A DNA stretch of 64,000 nt. Origin: Miltoncostaea sp963771025 (GTDB lineage: Bacteria; Actinomycetota; Thermoleophilia; Miltoncostaeales; Miltoncostaeaceae). Every line of letters starts with the position of its first letter. The first letter of the stretch is position 1. The notes below the pieces were generated by a model. It saw only the letters and a program-made list of their open reading frames with translations, was not told the origin of the DNA and ran no database searches. Shown here piece by piece: positions 1 through 8,388 of this stretch. The translations under genes and the position numbers were made by a program. The DNA is taken from the NCBI GenBank assembly GCA_963771025.1, contig CAVYRL010000001.1, positions 310,001 through 374,000 on the forward strand, in the 5' to 3' direction.

Positions 1-2
1 CG

Positions 3-3000
3 GGCGTGGTGTGCTCGAGCCTCGAGCGCGACGACGTGACGGCCGCCCGGGCCGAACTGGACGCCCTCACCCAGATCTTCGGGCGCGACGACGTGTACGT
101 CGAGATCCAGCACGCCGGCCTGGACGTGCAGACCGGCATCAACAACCACCTGCGGCGCCTGGCCGGGGACGCCGGCCTGCCGATGGTCGCGACCTGCGAC
201 GCGCACTACCCCTGTCGCGAGGACGCCGACTCGCACGAGGCCCTGCTGGCCATCCAGACGCGCGACGTCCTCAGCAACCCGAAGCGCTTCCGCTTCGACA
301 CGAAGGAGTTCTACCTCAAGACCGCCGCCGAGATGGCCGAGGCCCTGCCCGACTTCCTCGACGCCCTGCCGGTGTCGATGGAGATCGCCGAGCGCTGCTC
401 GGCCCTCAGCCTGCCCCTCGGCGACATCAAGCTGCCGCGCTTCCCGGTGCCGGGCGATGAGCCGGCCGAGGTGTACCTGGAGCGGCTGTGCCGGGAGGGG
501 ATGGCGCGGCGCTATCCCGGCGGGCCGCCGGCCAACGCGGAGGAGCGGCTGCGCTTCGAGCTCGGCGTCATCGCCGAGATGGGCTTCGCCAGCTACTTCC
601 TGATCGTGTGGGACTACATGCTCTGGGCGCGCGAGAACGGCGTCGGCGTCGGGCCGGGCCGCGGGTCCGCCGCCGGTTCCCTGGTGGCCTACACGCTGCG
701 GATCGTCGACCTCGACCCGCTCGCGCACGACCTGCTCTTCGAGCGGTTCCTCAATCCCGGGCGCAAGAGCATGCCCGACATCGACACCGACTTCTCGGTC
801 GCCGGCCGCGACCGCGTGGTCCAGTACGTCACGCAGAAGTACGGTTCCGCTGCGGTGTCGCGCATCGGGACGTTCGGCAAGCTGCTCGCCCGCGCGGTGG
901 TCCGCGATTCGGGGCGTGTGCTCGGCCACAGCTACGGGCAGGTGGACCGCATCGCCAAGCTCGTGCCCGAGCGCCCGATCGGCATCAAGCTCGCCGAGGC
1001 GATGAAGCCGGGCAGCGAGCTCGCCCAGGCCTACAACGACGAGCCGGTCACGAAGCAGATCCTCGACACGGCGCGGCCCCTGGAGGGCCTGGTGCGCAAC
1101 GAGGGCGTCCACGCCGCCGGGGTGGTGATCGCGCCGAGCGACATCACCGACTACGTGCCGGTGCGGCTGGACGACGAGGGCAACGTGGTCACGCAGGTCC
1201 CCGACCACGACGTCGAGGCGCTCGGCCTCCTCAAGATGGACTTCCTCGGCCTGCGCAACCTCGACGTCATCCAGGGGGCGCTCCGCCTGATCGAGGACCG
1301 CAGCGGCGAGGTGCTCGACATCGAGACGGTCCCGCTCGACGACCCTGACACCTACGCGATGCTCGCCCGGGGCGACGCCATCGGGGTGTTCCAGTTCGAG
1401 TCGAGCGGCATGCGCGAGGCCCTGCGCGAGGTGCGTCCCACCGAGTTCGCCGACCTGATCGCGCTCGTGGCCCTCTACCGCCCGGGTCCGATGGCGTTCA
1501 TCAGCACCTACGCGCGCAACAAGCGCGACCCCGCCCGGGTGAGCTTCGAGGATCCGCGCCTCGCGTCGATCACCGGCCCGACCTACGGGGTCGCGGTGTA
1601 CCAGGAACAGCTGATGGCGATCTCGCGCCAGATCGCCGGGTTCGCGCCGTCGCGCGCCGACGACCTGCGCAAGGCCGTGGGCAAGAAGGACAAGGTCCTG
1701 ATGGCGTCCCTCAAGGACGAGTTCATCAGCGGCTGCGTGGAGAGCGGCACCGACGCCAAGGTGGCCCAGAGCCTCTGGAGTCTCTGCGAGGCGGCCGGGG
1801 ACTACTCGTTCAACAAGAGCCACGCGGCCTGTTACGCCCTGCTGGCCTACCGCACGGCCTACCTCAAGGCGAAGCACCCGGCCGAGTACATGGCGTCGCT
1901 GCTCAGCTCGGTGATGGACACCAAGGACCGCGTGCCCTTCTACGTCGCGTGCTGCACGGACATGGGGCTGTCGGTGCTGCCTCCGGACGTCAACGTCAGC
2001 CAGTCCGACTTCGCGGTGACCGGCGACCGGGAGATCCGCTTCGGCCTGACGGCCACCAAGGGCGTGGGGGAGAACGCCGTCGCCGCGATCCTTGCGGCCC
2101 GTGACGCCGGCGGCCCCTTCGAGTCGCTCTGGGACTTCTGCCGGCGCGTCAACCAGGCCCAGCTCAACAAGCGCGCGCTGGAGAGCCTCGTCCGCGGTGG
2201 CGCGCTCGACTGCACCGGCGCGACGCGGCTCGGCATGCTCGAGACCATATCGGCCGCCGTCGGCCAGGCCTCCCGTCGGCGCAACGACCTGGCGGCCGGT
2301 CAGGAGTCCCTGTTCGGCGGGACCACCGGCGGGGACTCCCCGGTGGTCGAGCTGGATCCGCCGATCCCCTCCGGCGAGATGCCCAAGGAGGAGCTGCTGG
2401 CGGCCGAGAAGGAGGCGCTCGGGCTCTACGTGTCGAGCCACCCCCTGCAGGACTGCCGCCGCCAGCTTGCCCGTGCCGTCTCCTGCGGCATCGCGGCCCT
2501 CGCCGAGCGGGCCGATGGCGAGCCGGTGACCGTCGGCGGCATGCTCGGAGCGGTCAAGAGCATCACCACCCGCCGCGGCGAGCCGATGATGTTCGTGCGC
2601 CTCGACGACCTGGAGGGTTCGGTCGAGGTCGTCGTCGTGCCCGCCGTGCTGGCGGAGGCGCGCGCCCTGCTCGTGCCCGACGGCATGGTGCTGATCAACG
2701 GCCGGGTGGACCAGAAGGGGGAGGGCGAGACCAAGCTGGTCGCCCAGGGCGTGCGCGCCTTCACCCCCGAGGAGGGTGGCGAGGACGAGCGCCTGCTGGT
2801 GAAGGTCAACGTGGCGCGCCTCGCGTCCACGCCGCTCGGCGAGCTCAAGCGGCTGCTGAGCGACCACCGCGGCCCGGCCGCGGTGGTGATGGACGTCCAG
2901 ACCGAGGAGGGGCGCCGCCGCCTGCACCTGGGCGAGGAGTTCACGGTCAACCCGCGCGACAGCAGCCTCGTCGCCGAGCTGAAGACCCTCTTCGGAGCCC

Positions 3001-3014
3001 GCTGCCTGGCCTGA
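3..3014 (+). CDS. dnaE: DNA polymerase III alpha subunit, 5'-truncated by window edge
   Basis: Replicative DNA polymerase catalytic subunit. About 1003 residues are visible and the frame is open at the left edge, so roughly the first 150-170 residues (most of the PHP domain) lie outside. The end of the PHP domain is seen near residues 25-75. The polymerase core has PGRGSAAG near residue 217 and the catalytic acidic cluster PDIDTDF near 257-263, followed by YRPGPM and the SFNKSHAACYALLAYRTAYL block. A helix-hairpin-helix (TKGVGENA) and a C-terminal OB-fold follow. This is the DnaE1 type rather than DnaE2/ImuC, judged by overall order and length. The next gene is 63 nt downstream on the same strand. 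Confidence 0.97.
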   Translation, partial: GVVCSSLERDDVTAARAELDALTQIFGRDDVYVEIQHAGLDVQTGINNHLRRLAGDAGLPMVATCDAHYPCREDADSHEALLAIQTRDVLSNPKRFRFDTKEFYLKTAAEMAEALPDFLDALPVSMEIAERCSALSLPLGDIKLPRFPVPGDEPAEVYLERLCREGMARRYPGGPPANAEERLRFELGVIAEMGFASYFLIVWDYMLWARENGVGVGPGRGSAAGSLVAYTLRIVDLDPLAHDLLFERFLNPGRKSMPDIDTDFSVAGRDRVVQYVTQKYGSAAVSRIGTFGKLLARAVVRDSGRVLGHSYGQVDRIAKLVPERPIGIKLAEAMKPGSELAQAYNDEPVTKQILDTARPLEGLVRNEGVHAAGVVIAPSDITDYVPVRLDDEGNVVTQVPDHDVEALGLLKMDFLGLRNLDVIQGALRLIEDRSGEVLDIETVPLDDPDTYAMLARGDAIGVFQFESSGMREALREVRPTEFADLIALVALYRPGPMAFISTYARNKRDPARVSFEDPRLASITGPTYGVAVYQEQLMAISRQIAGFAPSRADDLRKAVGKKDKVLMASLKDEFISGCVESGTDAKVAQSLWSLCEAAGDYSFNKSHAACYALLAYRTAYLKAKHPAEYMASLLSSVMDTKDRVPFYVACCTDMGLSVLPPDVNVSQSDFAVTGDREIRFGLTATKGVGENAVAAILAARDAGGPFESLWDFCRRVNQAQLNKRALESLVRGGALDCTGATRLGMLETISAAVGQASRRRNDLAAGQESLFGGTTGGDSPVVELDPPIPSGEMPKEELLAAEKEALGLYVSSHPLQDCRRQLARAVSCGIAALAERADGEPVTVGGMLGAVKSITTRRGEPMMFVRLDDLEGSVEVVVVPAVLAEARALLVPDGMVLINGRVDQKGEGETKLVAQGVRAFTPEEGGEDERLLVKVNVARLASTPLGELKRLLSDHRGPAAVVMDVQTEEGRRRLHLGEEFTVNPRDSSLVAELKTLFGARCLA

Positions 3015-3077
3015 GGCCGTCCGCGACGCACCGGTGTGCACGTAAGTCCTTGACCTCGGGTCCGCGAGGTGGCTTGA

Positions 3078-3485
3078 ATGACCCGCGTGAGGTTCAGCCG
3101 CGTCGCCACCGCCCCCGTCTCGGGATCCTGCCGCCGGTGCCCGGTGTCGTGCGAGCGCGTGGTCGAGCCTGCCGGATGCATGGAGGCCGGATGCCCGCGG
3201 CTGTACTCCTACGAACGCGAGGGGCAGACCTGGATCGGATGCCTCGAGGGCGTCTACGAGGTCGAGATCGAGCTCGAGCGCTTCCGCACCCTGCAGCGGA
3301 CGGCGGCCGGCTTCGGTGGGCTGCGGGCGTCCAAGGAGCCGCTGCCGATCTGCCGGTCCCAGGTGGAACGGACCTTCGAGCACCGGGTCGCCGCCAGCTG
3401 CGTCAACCCCGACTTCCTGCTGTCGGGCGCCGACGCGGTCTATACCGTCACGAGCGCCGACCACGAGGCCGATTCACCGGACTGA
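3078..3485 (+). CDS. cysteine-rich hypothetical protein (135 aa)
   Basis: No family recognised. The protein has seven or more cysteines, most of them in the first 60 residues (CRRCPVSC, a later C-x4-C, then WIGCLEG and ICRS), a spacing that suggests metal binding. It has no signal peptide or membrane segment. The ATG is preceded by GAGGTGG, a usable ribosome-binding site. A hairpin at 3542-3556 downstream may terminate it. The frame has typical high-GC codon usage, and the opposite frames look like shadows. Function unknown; a small redox or zinc-binding protein is only a guess. Confidence 0.6.
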   Translation: MTRVRFSRVATAPVSGSCRRCPVSCERVVEPAGCMEAGCPRLYSYEREGQTWIGCLEGVYEVEIELERFRTLQRTAAGFGGLRASKEPLPICRSQVERTFEHRVAASCVNPDFLLSGADAVYTVTSADHEADSPD

Positions 3486-3541
3486 GCGGCCCCGCGGTCT
3501 GCACGCCCCTCACCGGGGGCCTGTCGAAGGGCCCGAGAGCG

Positions 3542-3556
3542 TCACGCGTCGCGTGA
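3542..3556. terminator. possible hairpin terminator
   Basis: A perfect 6-bp inverted repeat (TCACGC / GCGTGA) with a 3-nt loop lies between the cysteine-rich gene and the phosphorylase. There is no T-tract, so termination is only a possibility. Confidence 0.3.
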
Positions 3557-3620
3557 GCCACGCGACGGCGGGTCCCGTCCGGCTGATCCGGGTTCCCTGA
3601 GGCGCCGCTCCGTGGCTGGG

Positions 3621-3626
3621 TAGGAT
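3621..3626 (+). promoter_or_regulatory. TAGGAT -10 box, leaderless
   Basis: TAGGAT (TANNNT) ends exactly 6 nt before the GTG start at 3633, so transcription should start at or next to the start codon. There is no ribosome-binding site. Confidence 0.55.
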
Positions 3627-3632
3627 CCACGC

Positions 3633-4433
3633 GTGTCCGCGCCCGCACCGATCGGCCTCGTCACAGGCACCGGCCTCTACGAGCTGGAAGGCCTCGAGGG
3701 GCGGCGCGTCAACACGGTGACGACGCCCTACGGACCGGTCAACGTCATCCGCGGCGAGCTCTCGGGTGTGCCGGTCGCCCACGTCCCGCGCCACGGAGCG
3801 GGGCATGCCCGGCTGTCCCACCAGGTCACGCCCCGCGCGACCATCGCGGCCATCGCCGCGGTGGGGGCTCGCGCGCTCGTCTCGACGACGGTCTGCGGGG
3901 CGGTGGACCCCTCGCTGGAGCTGGGCTCCCTGGTGGTCTTCGACGACCTGCACTTCCCGTCCAACCGCCTCGCCGACGGCTCCCTCTGCACGCTGTTCAC
4001 CGGTCCCGAGATCCCCGGTCGCGGCCACTGGATATACGAGTTGCCCTTCGGCGAGTCGGCGCGCGCCGGGGTGGTGGCGGGCGCCCGGGCGGCCGGCCTC
4101 GAGGTGCGCGACGGGGGCACCTACGGCCACGTGGACGGCCCCCGGCTCAACACGGTCAGGGAGATCGCCCAGCTCGCGGCCGCGGGAGTCGCCGCGGTCA
4201 GCCAGACCGGCGGCCCGGAGACCGTGCTGGCCGGGGAGGCCCGGCTGCCCTTCGCCCTGGTCGGGTTCGTGACCGACCACGCCAACGGGGTGATGGAGGA
4301 GCCGACCTCGGCACAGACGCTCGCTCGCCTGCTCGGCGAGAGCGCCGGGGTGTTCCAGCGGGCGCTGCGTGAGGCGTTGCCGGTGATCGCCGCGGACCCG
4401 GGCGAACCGGCCGGGGTCGTCTTCTCGCTCTAG
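3633..4433 (+). CDS. MTAP/PNP-family nucleoside phosphorylase
   Basis: Nucleoside phosphorylase of the methylthioadenosine phosphorylase / purine nucleoside phosphorylase class, which splits a purine (thio)nucleoside with phosphate in purine salvage. Seen: the N-terminal phosphate loop GTGLYELEGL, RHGAGH near residues 50-55, an SxVCGAVDPSLELG-like core and HVDGPRLNT. Length (266 aa) fits the family. Two usual specificity positions differ: the ribose-contacting Met in the family's MTxxPE motif is replaced (SQTGGPE), and the purine-contacting region reads TDHANGV. The substrate (MTA, inosine or another) is therefore not assignable. Its TAG stop overlaps the TAG stop of the convergent SRPBCC gene inside CTAG. 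The start is chosen from the -10 box 6 nt upstream. Confidence 0.82.
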   Translation: MSAPAPIGLVTGTGLYELEGLEGRRVNTVTTPYGPVNVIRGELSGVPVAHVPRHGAGHARLSHQVTPRATIAAIAAVGARALVSTTVCGAVDPSLELGSLVVFDDLHFPSNRLADGSLCTLFTGPEIPGRGHWIYELPFGESARAGVVAGARAAGLEVRDGGTYGHVDGPRLNTVREIAQLAAAGVAAVSQTGGPETVLAGEARLPFALVGFVTDHANGVMEEPTSAQTLARLLGESAGVFQRALREALPVIAADPGEPAGVVFSL

Positions 4434-5041
4434 CCGCCGAGCCCCTCGGCGAGACCCTTGATGGTCAGCAGCATCTTGCGCTCCATCACCCACGACCCGG
4501 GCTCCATCACCGGATAGCCCAGCCAGTCCTTGACGGTCCACGTGCCGCGGTCGATCCGGTTGCGGCTCAGGAGCCGGGTCCGGCCATCGCCCGCCGGCCG
4601 CAGCTCCCAGGCCCACACCCAGCCGCCGTTGCTCGAGCGCACGACCATCGCGCGCTCGGTGTCGAGGCGCTCGACCCTCATCGTGTAGGCGGGCATCGGT
4701 ATCTCGTCGCCGACCGCCAGGCCCTGCAGCTCCGGGACGATGCGACCGACGTTGCGGATGTCGATGCCGAGGCGGCGCTCGATCCAGTCGTATGTGTAGG
4801 CGCCGCCGCGCCCCGGGCCCATCTGGACCAGCCAGGGCCAGATGGCCGCGGGCGGCGCGTCGATCTCGACGACGCGGGTCGCGACGATGTCGGCGTCCGG
4901 CAGTAGCTCGTCGCCGGCGACGGGGCCGGACGCCTCCTCGGCCGTCGCGCCCCAGGTCAGGTGCCAGGGGCGGATGACGCCCAGATAGGCGGCGAGGGCG
5001 CCACCGGTGGCGGCGGCCGCGACGGCGAGGCGGTGGGTCAC
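4430..5041 (-). CDS. SRPBCC (START-like) family protein with N-terminal membrane anchor
   Basis: A 203-residue protein. The N-terminus (MTHRLAVAAAATGGALAAYL) is a probable membrane anchor. It is followed by a helix-grip fold domain with an IDAPPAAIWPWLVQMG motif typical of polyketide cyclase/dehydrase-like SRPBCC proteins, which bind hydrophobic ligands. The actual ligand is unknown. The GTG start overlaps the stop of the upstream polytopic membrane protein gene as GTGA, so the two are translationally coupled and probably work together at the membrane. Confidence 0.75.
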   Translation of the reverse strand: MTHRLAVAAAATGGALAAYLGVIRPWHLTWGATAEEASGPVAGDELLPDADIVATRVVEIDAPPAAIWPWLVQMGPGRGGAYTYDWIERRLGIDIRNVGRIVPELQGLAVGDEIPMPAYTMRVERLDTERAMVVRSSNGGWVWAWELRPAGDGRTRLLSRNRIDRGTWTVKDWLGYPVMEPGSWVMERKMLLTIKGLAEGLGG

Positions 5042-6456
5042 GCTCCCATTTTGACAGCGCCGGCGTCGTGTGGCGCGGGCGCGCCGACCGCGCGCGGACG
5101 GGCGCCGCGGTAGGAGGCGACCGCCACGAGAATCGCCACCGCGGTCCACGACCAGTGCAGGATCCAGGTGGCGCCGTTCTCGGCGAGGTAGCTCGGCAGC
5201 GCCTCGCGCCAGGCGCGGTAGAGCGGGTTGGCCGTCTGTTGGAGGGTCACCACCCAGGCGATGTCGCCGCGGAGGCCCTCCACGACGACCCACGTCTGGG
5301 CCAGCACCCCCACGGCCCCGAGCACGACGAAGATGATCAGCCGCCACCCGCCGCCGCGCACCCACCAGGCGATCAGGATGGCCGCGAGCGGCAGCACCAC
5401 CACCAGCTGACGGCCGGGGAACCACCAGCCCTGCATGGTCAGAGCCACGAATGTGGCGACGAACCAGCCGGCCGCCAGGGGCAGCACGAGGGCGGCGGAT
5501 CCGCGTGGCCGCGACGCGGCCAGCGCCCCGAGAGCGGGGATCAGCAGCAGCCAGGCCGGCTGCCATGCGGCGATGCCGAAGTCGCGATCGACGAACAGCC
5601 CGACGAGCCGCCGGCCGCGCCCGAAGTAGTCGGGGTGCGCGCCGATCACCTGCAGCTGGCCGTCGACGAAGTAGGAACCCGACGCGTAGGGGGTGGTGCC
5701 GCCGTAGAGGGCCTCGTGTGCGAGCAGGAACGCCACGGCGGACAGCGCCAGGACCGCGCAGAGGCCCGCGGCGACGCGCAGGCGTCCGGATTTCCACACC
5801 ATCCACACACCGACGGCTGCGAGGGCCACCGCCACCGGGGCGTACTTCACCGACAGCCACGGCAGCGTCACCACGGCCAGCGCCAGCACCACCAGGCCTC
5901 CCCGGCGCAGGGGGCCGGTGAGGGCCGCGACGCCGGCGAGGGCGGCGAGGGCGCCGGCGATCTCCGGGTACACCTGCGAGCCGTAGGCCGCGAGCGGCGC
6001 CGACGCGCCGAGGACGCCCACGACGACGGCGGCCGGGAGCAGCGGGACGCCGAAACGCCGCACCGCGGTCCAGAGGGTCAGCGCGGCGACGGCCGCGGCG
6101 ATCAGGCACAGGGCCAGCTTGGCGAGCACCCAGCCCCCGACCGCCATCGGGATGGCGAGGATCACCGGCAGCAGGGGGTCGTGGGGCTCCACGAGGCTGC
6201 CGTCGGCCCGGGCCCTGGCCTGCGGGTCGAGGGTGATCTCGTAGAAGGGCCGGTACTCCCGGCCCCGGTACTGCGGGCCCACATCGAGGTCGCCGTCCTC
6301 AGCCAGGCTGAGGGCCGTCACGAGGTAGTGCGGCTCGTCGGCGGTGGTCTGGACGGCGGATGTCGCGCGCACATCGACGCCCGCCGCGGCGGCGGCGAAG
6401 GCGACGAGCGCCACCACCAGCATGGCCGGCCGCAGGCCGATCGCAACGCGCTTCAC
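5038..6456 (-). CDS. polytopic membrane protein, glycosyltransferase-like (GT-C type)
   Basis: About 472 residues with roughly ten hydrophobic segments. After the first membrane segment there is a TADEPHYL motif; an acidic residue in the first periplasmic loop is typical of GT-C glycosyltransferases that use polyprenyl-linked sugars. A large loop (YGGTTPYASGSYF) lies mid-protein. The start chosen is GTG at 6456 (MKRVAIGLRPAML), just before the first membrane helix; the upstream in-frame extension is charged and overlaps the divergent gene's promoter region. The sugar and acceptor are unknown. Co-transcribed with the SRPBCC gene. Confidence 0.72.
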   Translation of the reverse strand: MKRVAIGLRPAMLVVALVAFAAAAAGVDVRATSAVQTTADEPHYLVTALSLAEDGDLDVGPQYRGREYRPFYEITLDPQARARADGSLVEPHDPLLPVILAIPMAVGGWVLAKLALCLIAAAVAALTLWTAVRRFGVPLLPAAVVVGVLGASAPLAAYGSQVYPEIAGALAALAGVAALTGPLRRGGLVVLALAVVTLPWLSVKYAPVAVALAAVGVWMVWKSGRLRVAAGLCAVLALSAVAFLLAHEALYGGTTPYASGSYFVDGQLQVIGAHPDYFGRGRRLVGLFVDRDFGIAAWQPAWLLLIPALGALAASRPRGSAALVLPLAAGWFVATFVALTMQGWWFPGRQLVVVLPLAAILIAWWVRGGGWRLIIFVVLGAVGVLAQTWVVVEGLRGDIAWVVTLQQTANPLYRAWREALPSYLAENGATWILHWSWTAVAILVAVASYRGARPRAVGAPAPHDAGAVKMGA

Positions 6457-6522
6457 CGTCGTCTGCCCCCGGTCACGAGACTCCGTCCATCGCCCTTCGG
6501 CGCAGTGTAAGGTCCACCGACG

Positions 6523-8223
6523 TTGAGCGTAAGGCGGACCTACCAACAGCGGACGATGGTCACGCGCGCCGCCCTCCTCGCGGCCGGGTGCGCGGCGCTG
6601 GCGGCCAGCATCGTCTACATCGCCGAGTCGGTCAACCTCTCCCAGCTCGGAGAGGTGCTGCGCACCGCGGTCTCCGATCCCGTGGGCCTCGCCATCGCCC
6701 TCACGGCCTATTTCCTCGCCTTCGTCGTGCGCGCGCGCCTATGGTGCCGCGTGCTGCAGGGCCTCTCCTTCGGGCAATCGCTCGCGGCGATCCACGTCTC
6801 CCTGGCGGCCAACCACATCCTGCCCCTCCGCCTGGGCGAGCCGGTCCGCATCATCTCGGTCGTCCGGCGCGCCGCCGTGCCGGTCGGCGCCGCGACGGCG
6901 TCGACCATCCTGCTGCGCGCCGCCGACGTCCTCGCCGTGGTGGCCATCGCGGCGATCCTCGGTCCCGGCCTCGCCGAGGACCTGATCGGTGGCGCGGGCC
7001 TCCCGCTGGCGATCATCTCCGGAGCCCTCCTGCTGGTGGCCGCGGCCTGGCTCGCGCGGGTCGCGCGCCGCACCGGAGCCGACGGCGGGGCGTGGCCGGC
7101 GCTGGTCGTGCCGGGCTCCGCCGTGGCGTGGCTGCTGGAGAGCGTGCTCGTGTGGTCGTGCGCCGGATGGGCGGGTCTGCACGTGTCGCCCCTCGACGCC
7201 GCGCTGGTGACCGCCGTCACCATCGTCGCGCAGACCGTCGCGATCACCCCCGGCGGCATCGGCACCTACGAGGCCGCCGCCACGGCCGCCTTCGTGGGCC
7301 TGGGCGCCGAGCCGGGCGCCGCGCTCGCGGCGGCGGTGGCGGCCCACGCGCTCAAGACCGCATACGCGCTTGTCGCCGGCGGCGTCGGCGCGGCCTGGCC
7401 CGCGCCCAGTCTGTTCGGGTACCTGCGGCTCGCCCGCCCGCGCTCCGCGCCGCCCGCGCCGGCCGTCCCGCCGGATCCCCGAGACGTCGCGCCCGTCGTG
7501 CTGGTGCTGCCGGCGCACGAGGAGGAGGCGACGGTCGCGGACGTGGTGCGGCGCGCCCCCGCCTCGGTCGCCGGGCGGCCCGTGCGCGTGCTCGTGGTCG
7601 ATGACGGCTCGTCCGACGCCACCGCCGCGGTCGCCGAGGGGGCGGGTGCCGAGGTGGTGCGGATGGGGGACAACGCCGGCCTGGGCGCGGCGGTGCGTCG
7701 CGGGATCTCAGAGGCGGTCGCCCTCGGCCCGGCGGCGGTCGCCTTCTGCGACGCCGACGGCGAGTACGCGCCCGAGGAGCTCGAGGCGATGGTCGCGCCG
7801 ATACTCGCAGGCCGCGCCGACTACGTCGTCGGCTCGCGCTTCGAGGGAGGGATAGAGCGGATGCGTCTGCACCGGCGCATCGGCAACCGGGCGCTCACCC
7901 TGGTCCTCTCGGCCGTGGCCCGCCGCTCCCTCTCGGACGGCCAGAGCGGGTACCGCGCGATGTCCCGCGCCGCCGCGGCCGACGCCGAGATCATCCACGA
8001 CTTCAACTACGCGCAGGTGTTGACGCTCGACCTGCTCGGCAAGGGCTACCGCTATGAGGAGGTTCCCATCAGCTATCGCTTCCGCGAACACGGCACGTCC
8101 TTCGTGCGACCGGTTCCGTATCTGCGCCGTGTGGTGCCGGCCGTATATCGCGAGCTGAATGCGGTGTCGCCGGTGCAGCACGACTTCGAGACGCCGACCC
8201 GGGCGCGATCCGCCGTCCGGTGA
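6523..8223 (+). CDS. flippase-like (LPG synthase TM) domain fused to GT2 glycosyltransferase
   Basis: 566 residues in two modules. Residues about 10-310 form a multi-helix membrane domain of the lysylphosphatidylglycerol-synthase TM / AglD-like flippase-like family (ARLWCRVLQGLSF..., AITPGGIGTYEAAATAA). Residues about 325-555 are a DPM1-like family 2 glycosyltransferase (VLVLPAHEEE, VVDDGSSDAT, FCDADGEY, DGQSGYRAM). The product is probably a dolichyl/polyprenyl-phosphate sugar synthase with its own membrane module. The start is TTG at 6523, with TAAGGT 9 nt before it; ATG at 6556 is an alternative that would remove 11 residues. It is divergent from the polytopic membrane protein gene. Confidence 0.82.
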   Translation: MSVRRTYQQRTMVTRAALLAAGCAALAASIVYIAESVNLSQLGEVLRTAVSDPVGLAIALTAYFLAFVVRARLWCRVLQGLSFGQSLAAIHVSLAANHILPLRLGEPVRIISVVRRAAVPVGAATASTILLRAADVLAVVAIAAILGPGLAEDLIGGAGLPLAIISGALLLVAAAWLARVARRTGADGGAWPALVVPGSAVAWLLESVLVWSCAGWAGLHVSPLDAALVTAVTIVAQTVAITPGGIGTYEAAATAAFVGLGAEPGAALAAAVAAHALKTAYALVAGGVGAAWPAPSLFGYLRLARPRSAPPAPAVPPDPRDVAPVVLVLPAHEEEATVADVVRRAPASVAGRPVRVLVVDDGSSDATAAVAEGAGAEVVRMGDNAGLGAAVRRGISEAVALGPAAVAFCDADGEYAPEELEAMVAPILAGRADYVVGSRFEGGIERMRLHRRIGNRALTLVLSAVARRSLSDGQSGYRAMSRAAAADAEIIHDFNYAQVLTLDLLGKGYRYEEVPISYRFREHGTSFVRPVPYLRRVVPAVYRELNAVSPVQHDFETPTRARSAVR

Positions 8224-8388
8224 GGCGTGCTGACGGGCGAGCATGGATGGCGTACCGGGTCGCGCGCGATCGGTTGAGGTGAACCGGGTCGGCGGGGCCG
8301 TGAAGCGACGCGGTTAACGGTCTCCACACGGGCCATCGGTGCGGTCCCGGCGCCCGGACGCCGCCGGCGGTCTCGGCGAACGGAGTTC

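Noticed and set aside
5068..6510. Long plus-strand open frame (480 codons) opposite the polytopic membrane protein gene
   Set aside because: Composition is Arg/Gly/His/Gln-rich without hydrophobic core, and the other strand has a proper membrane protein. High-GC shadow frame.
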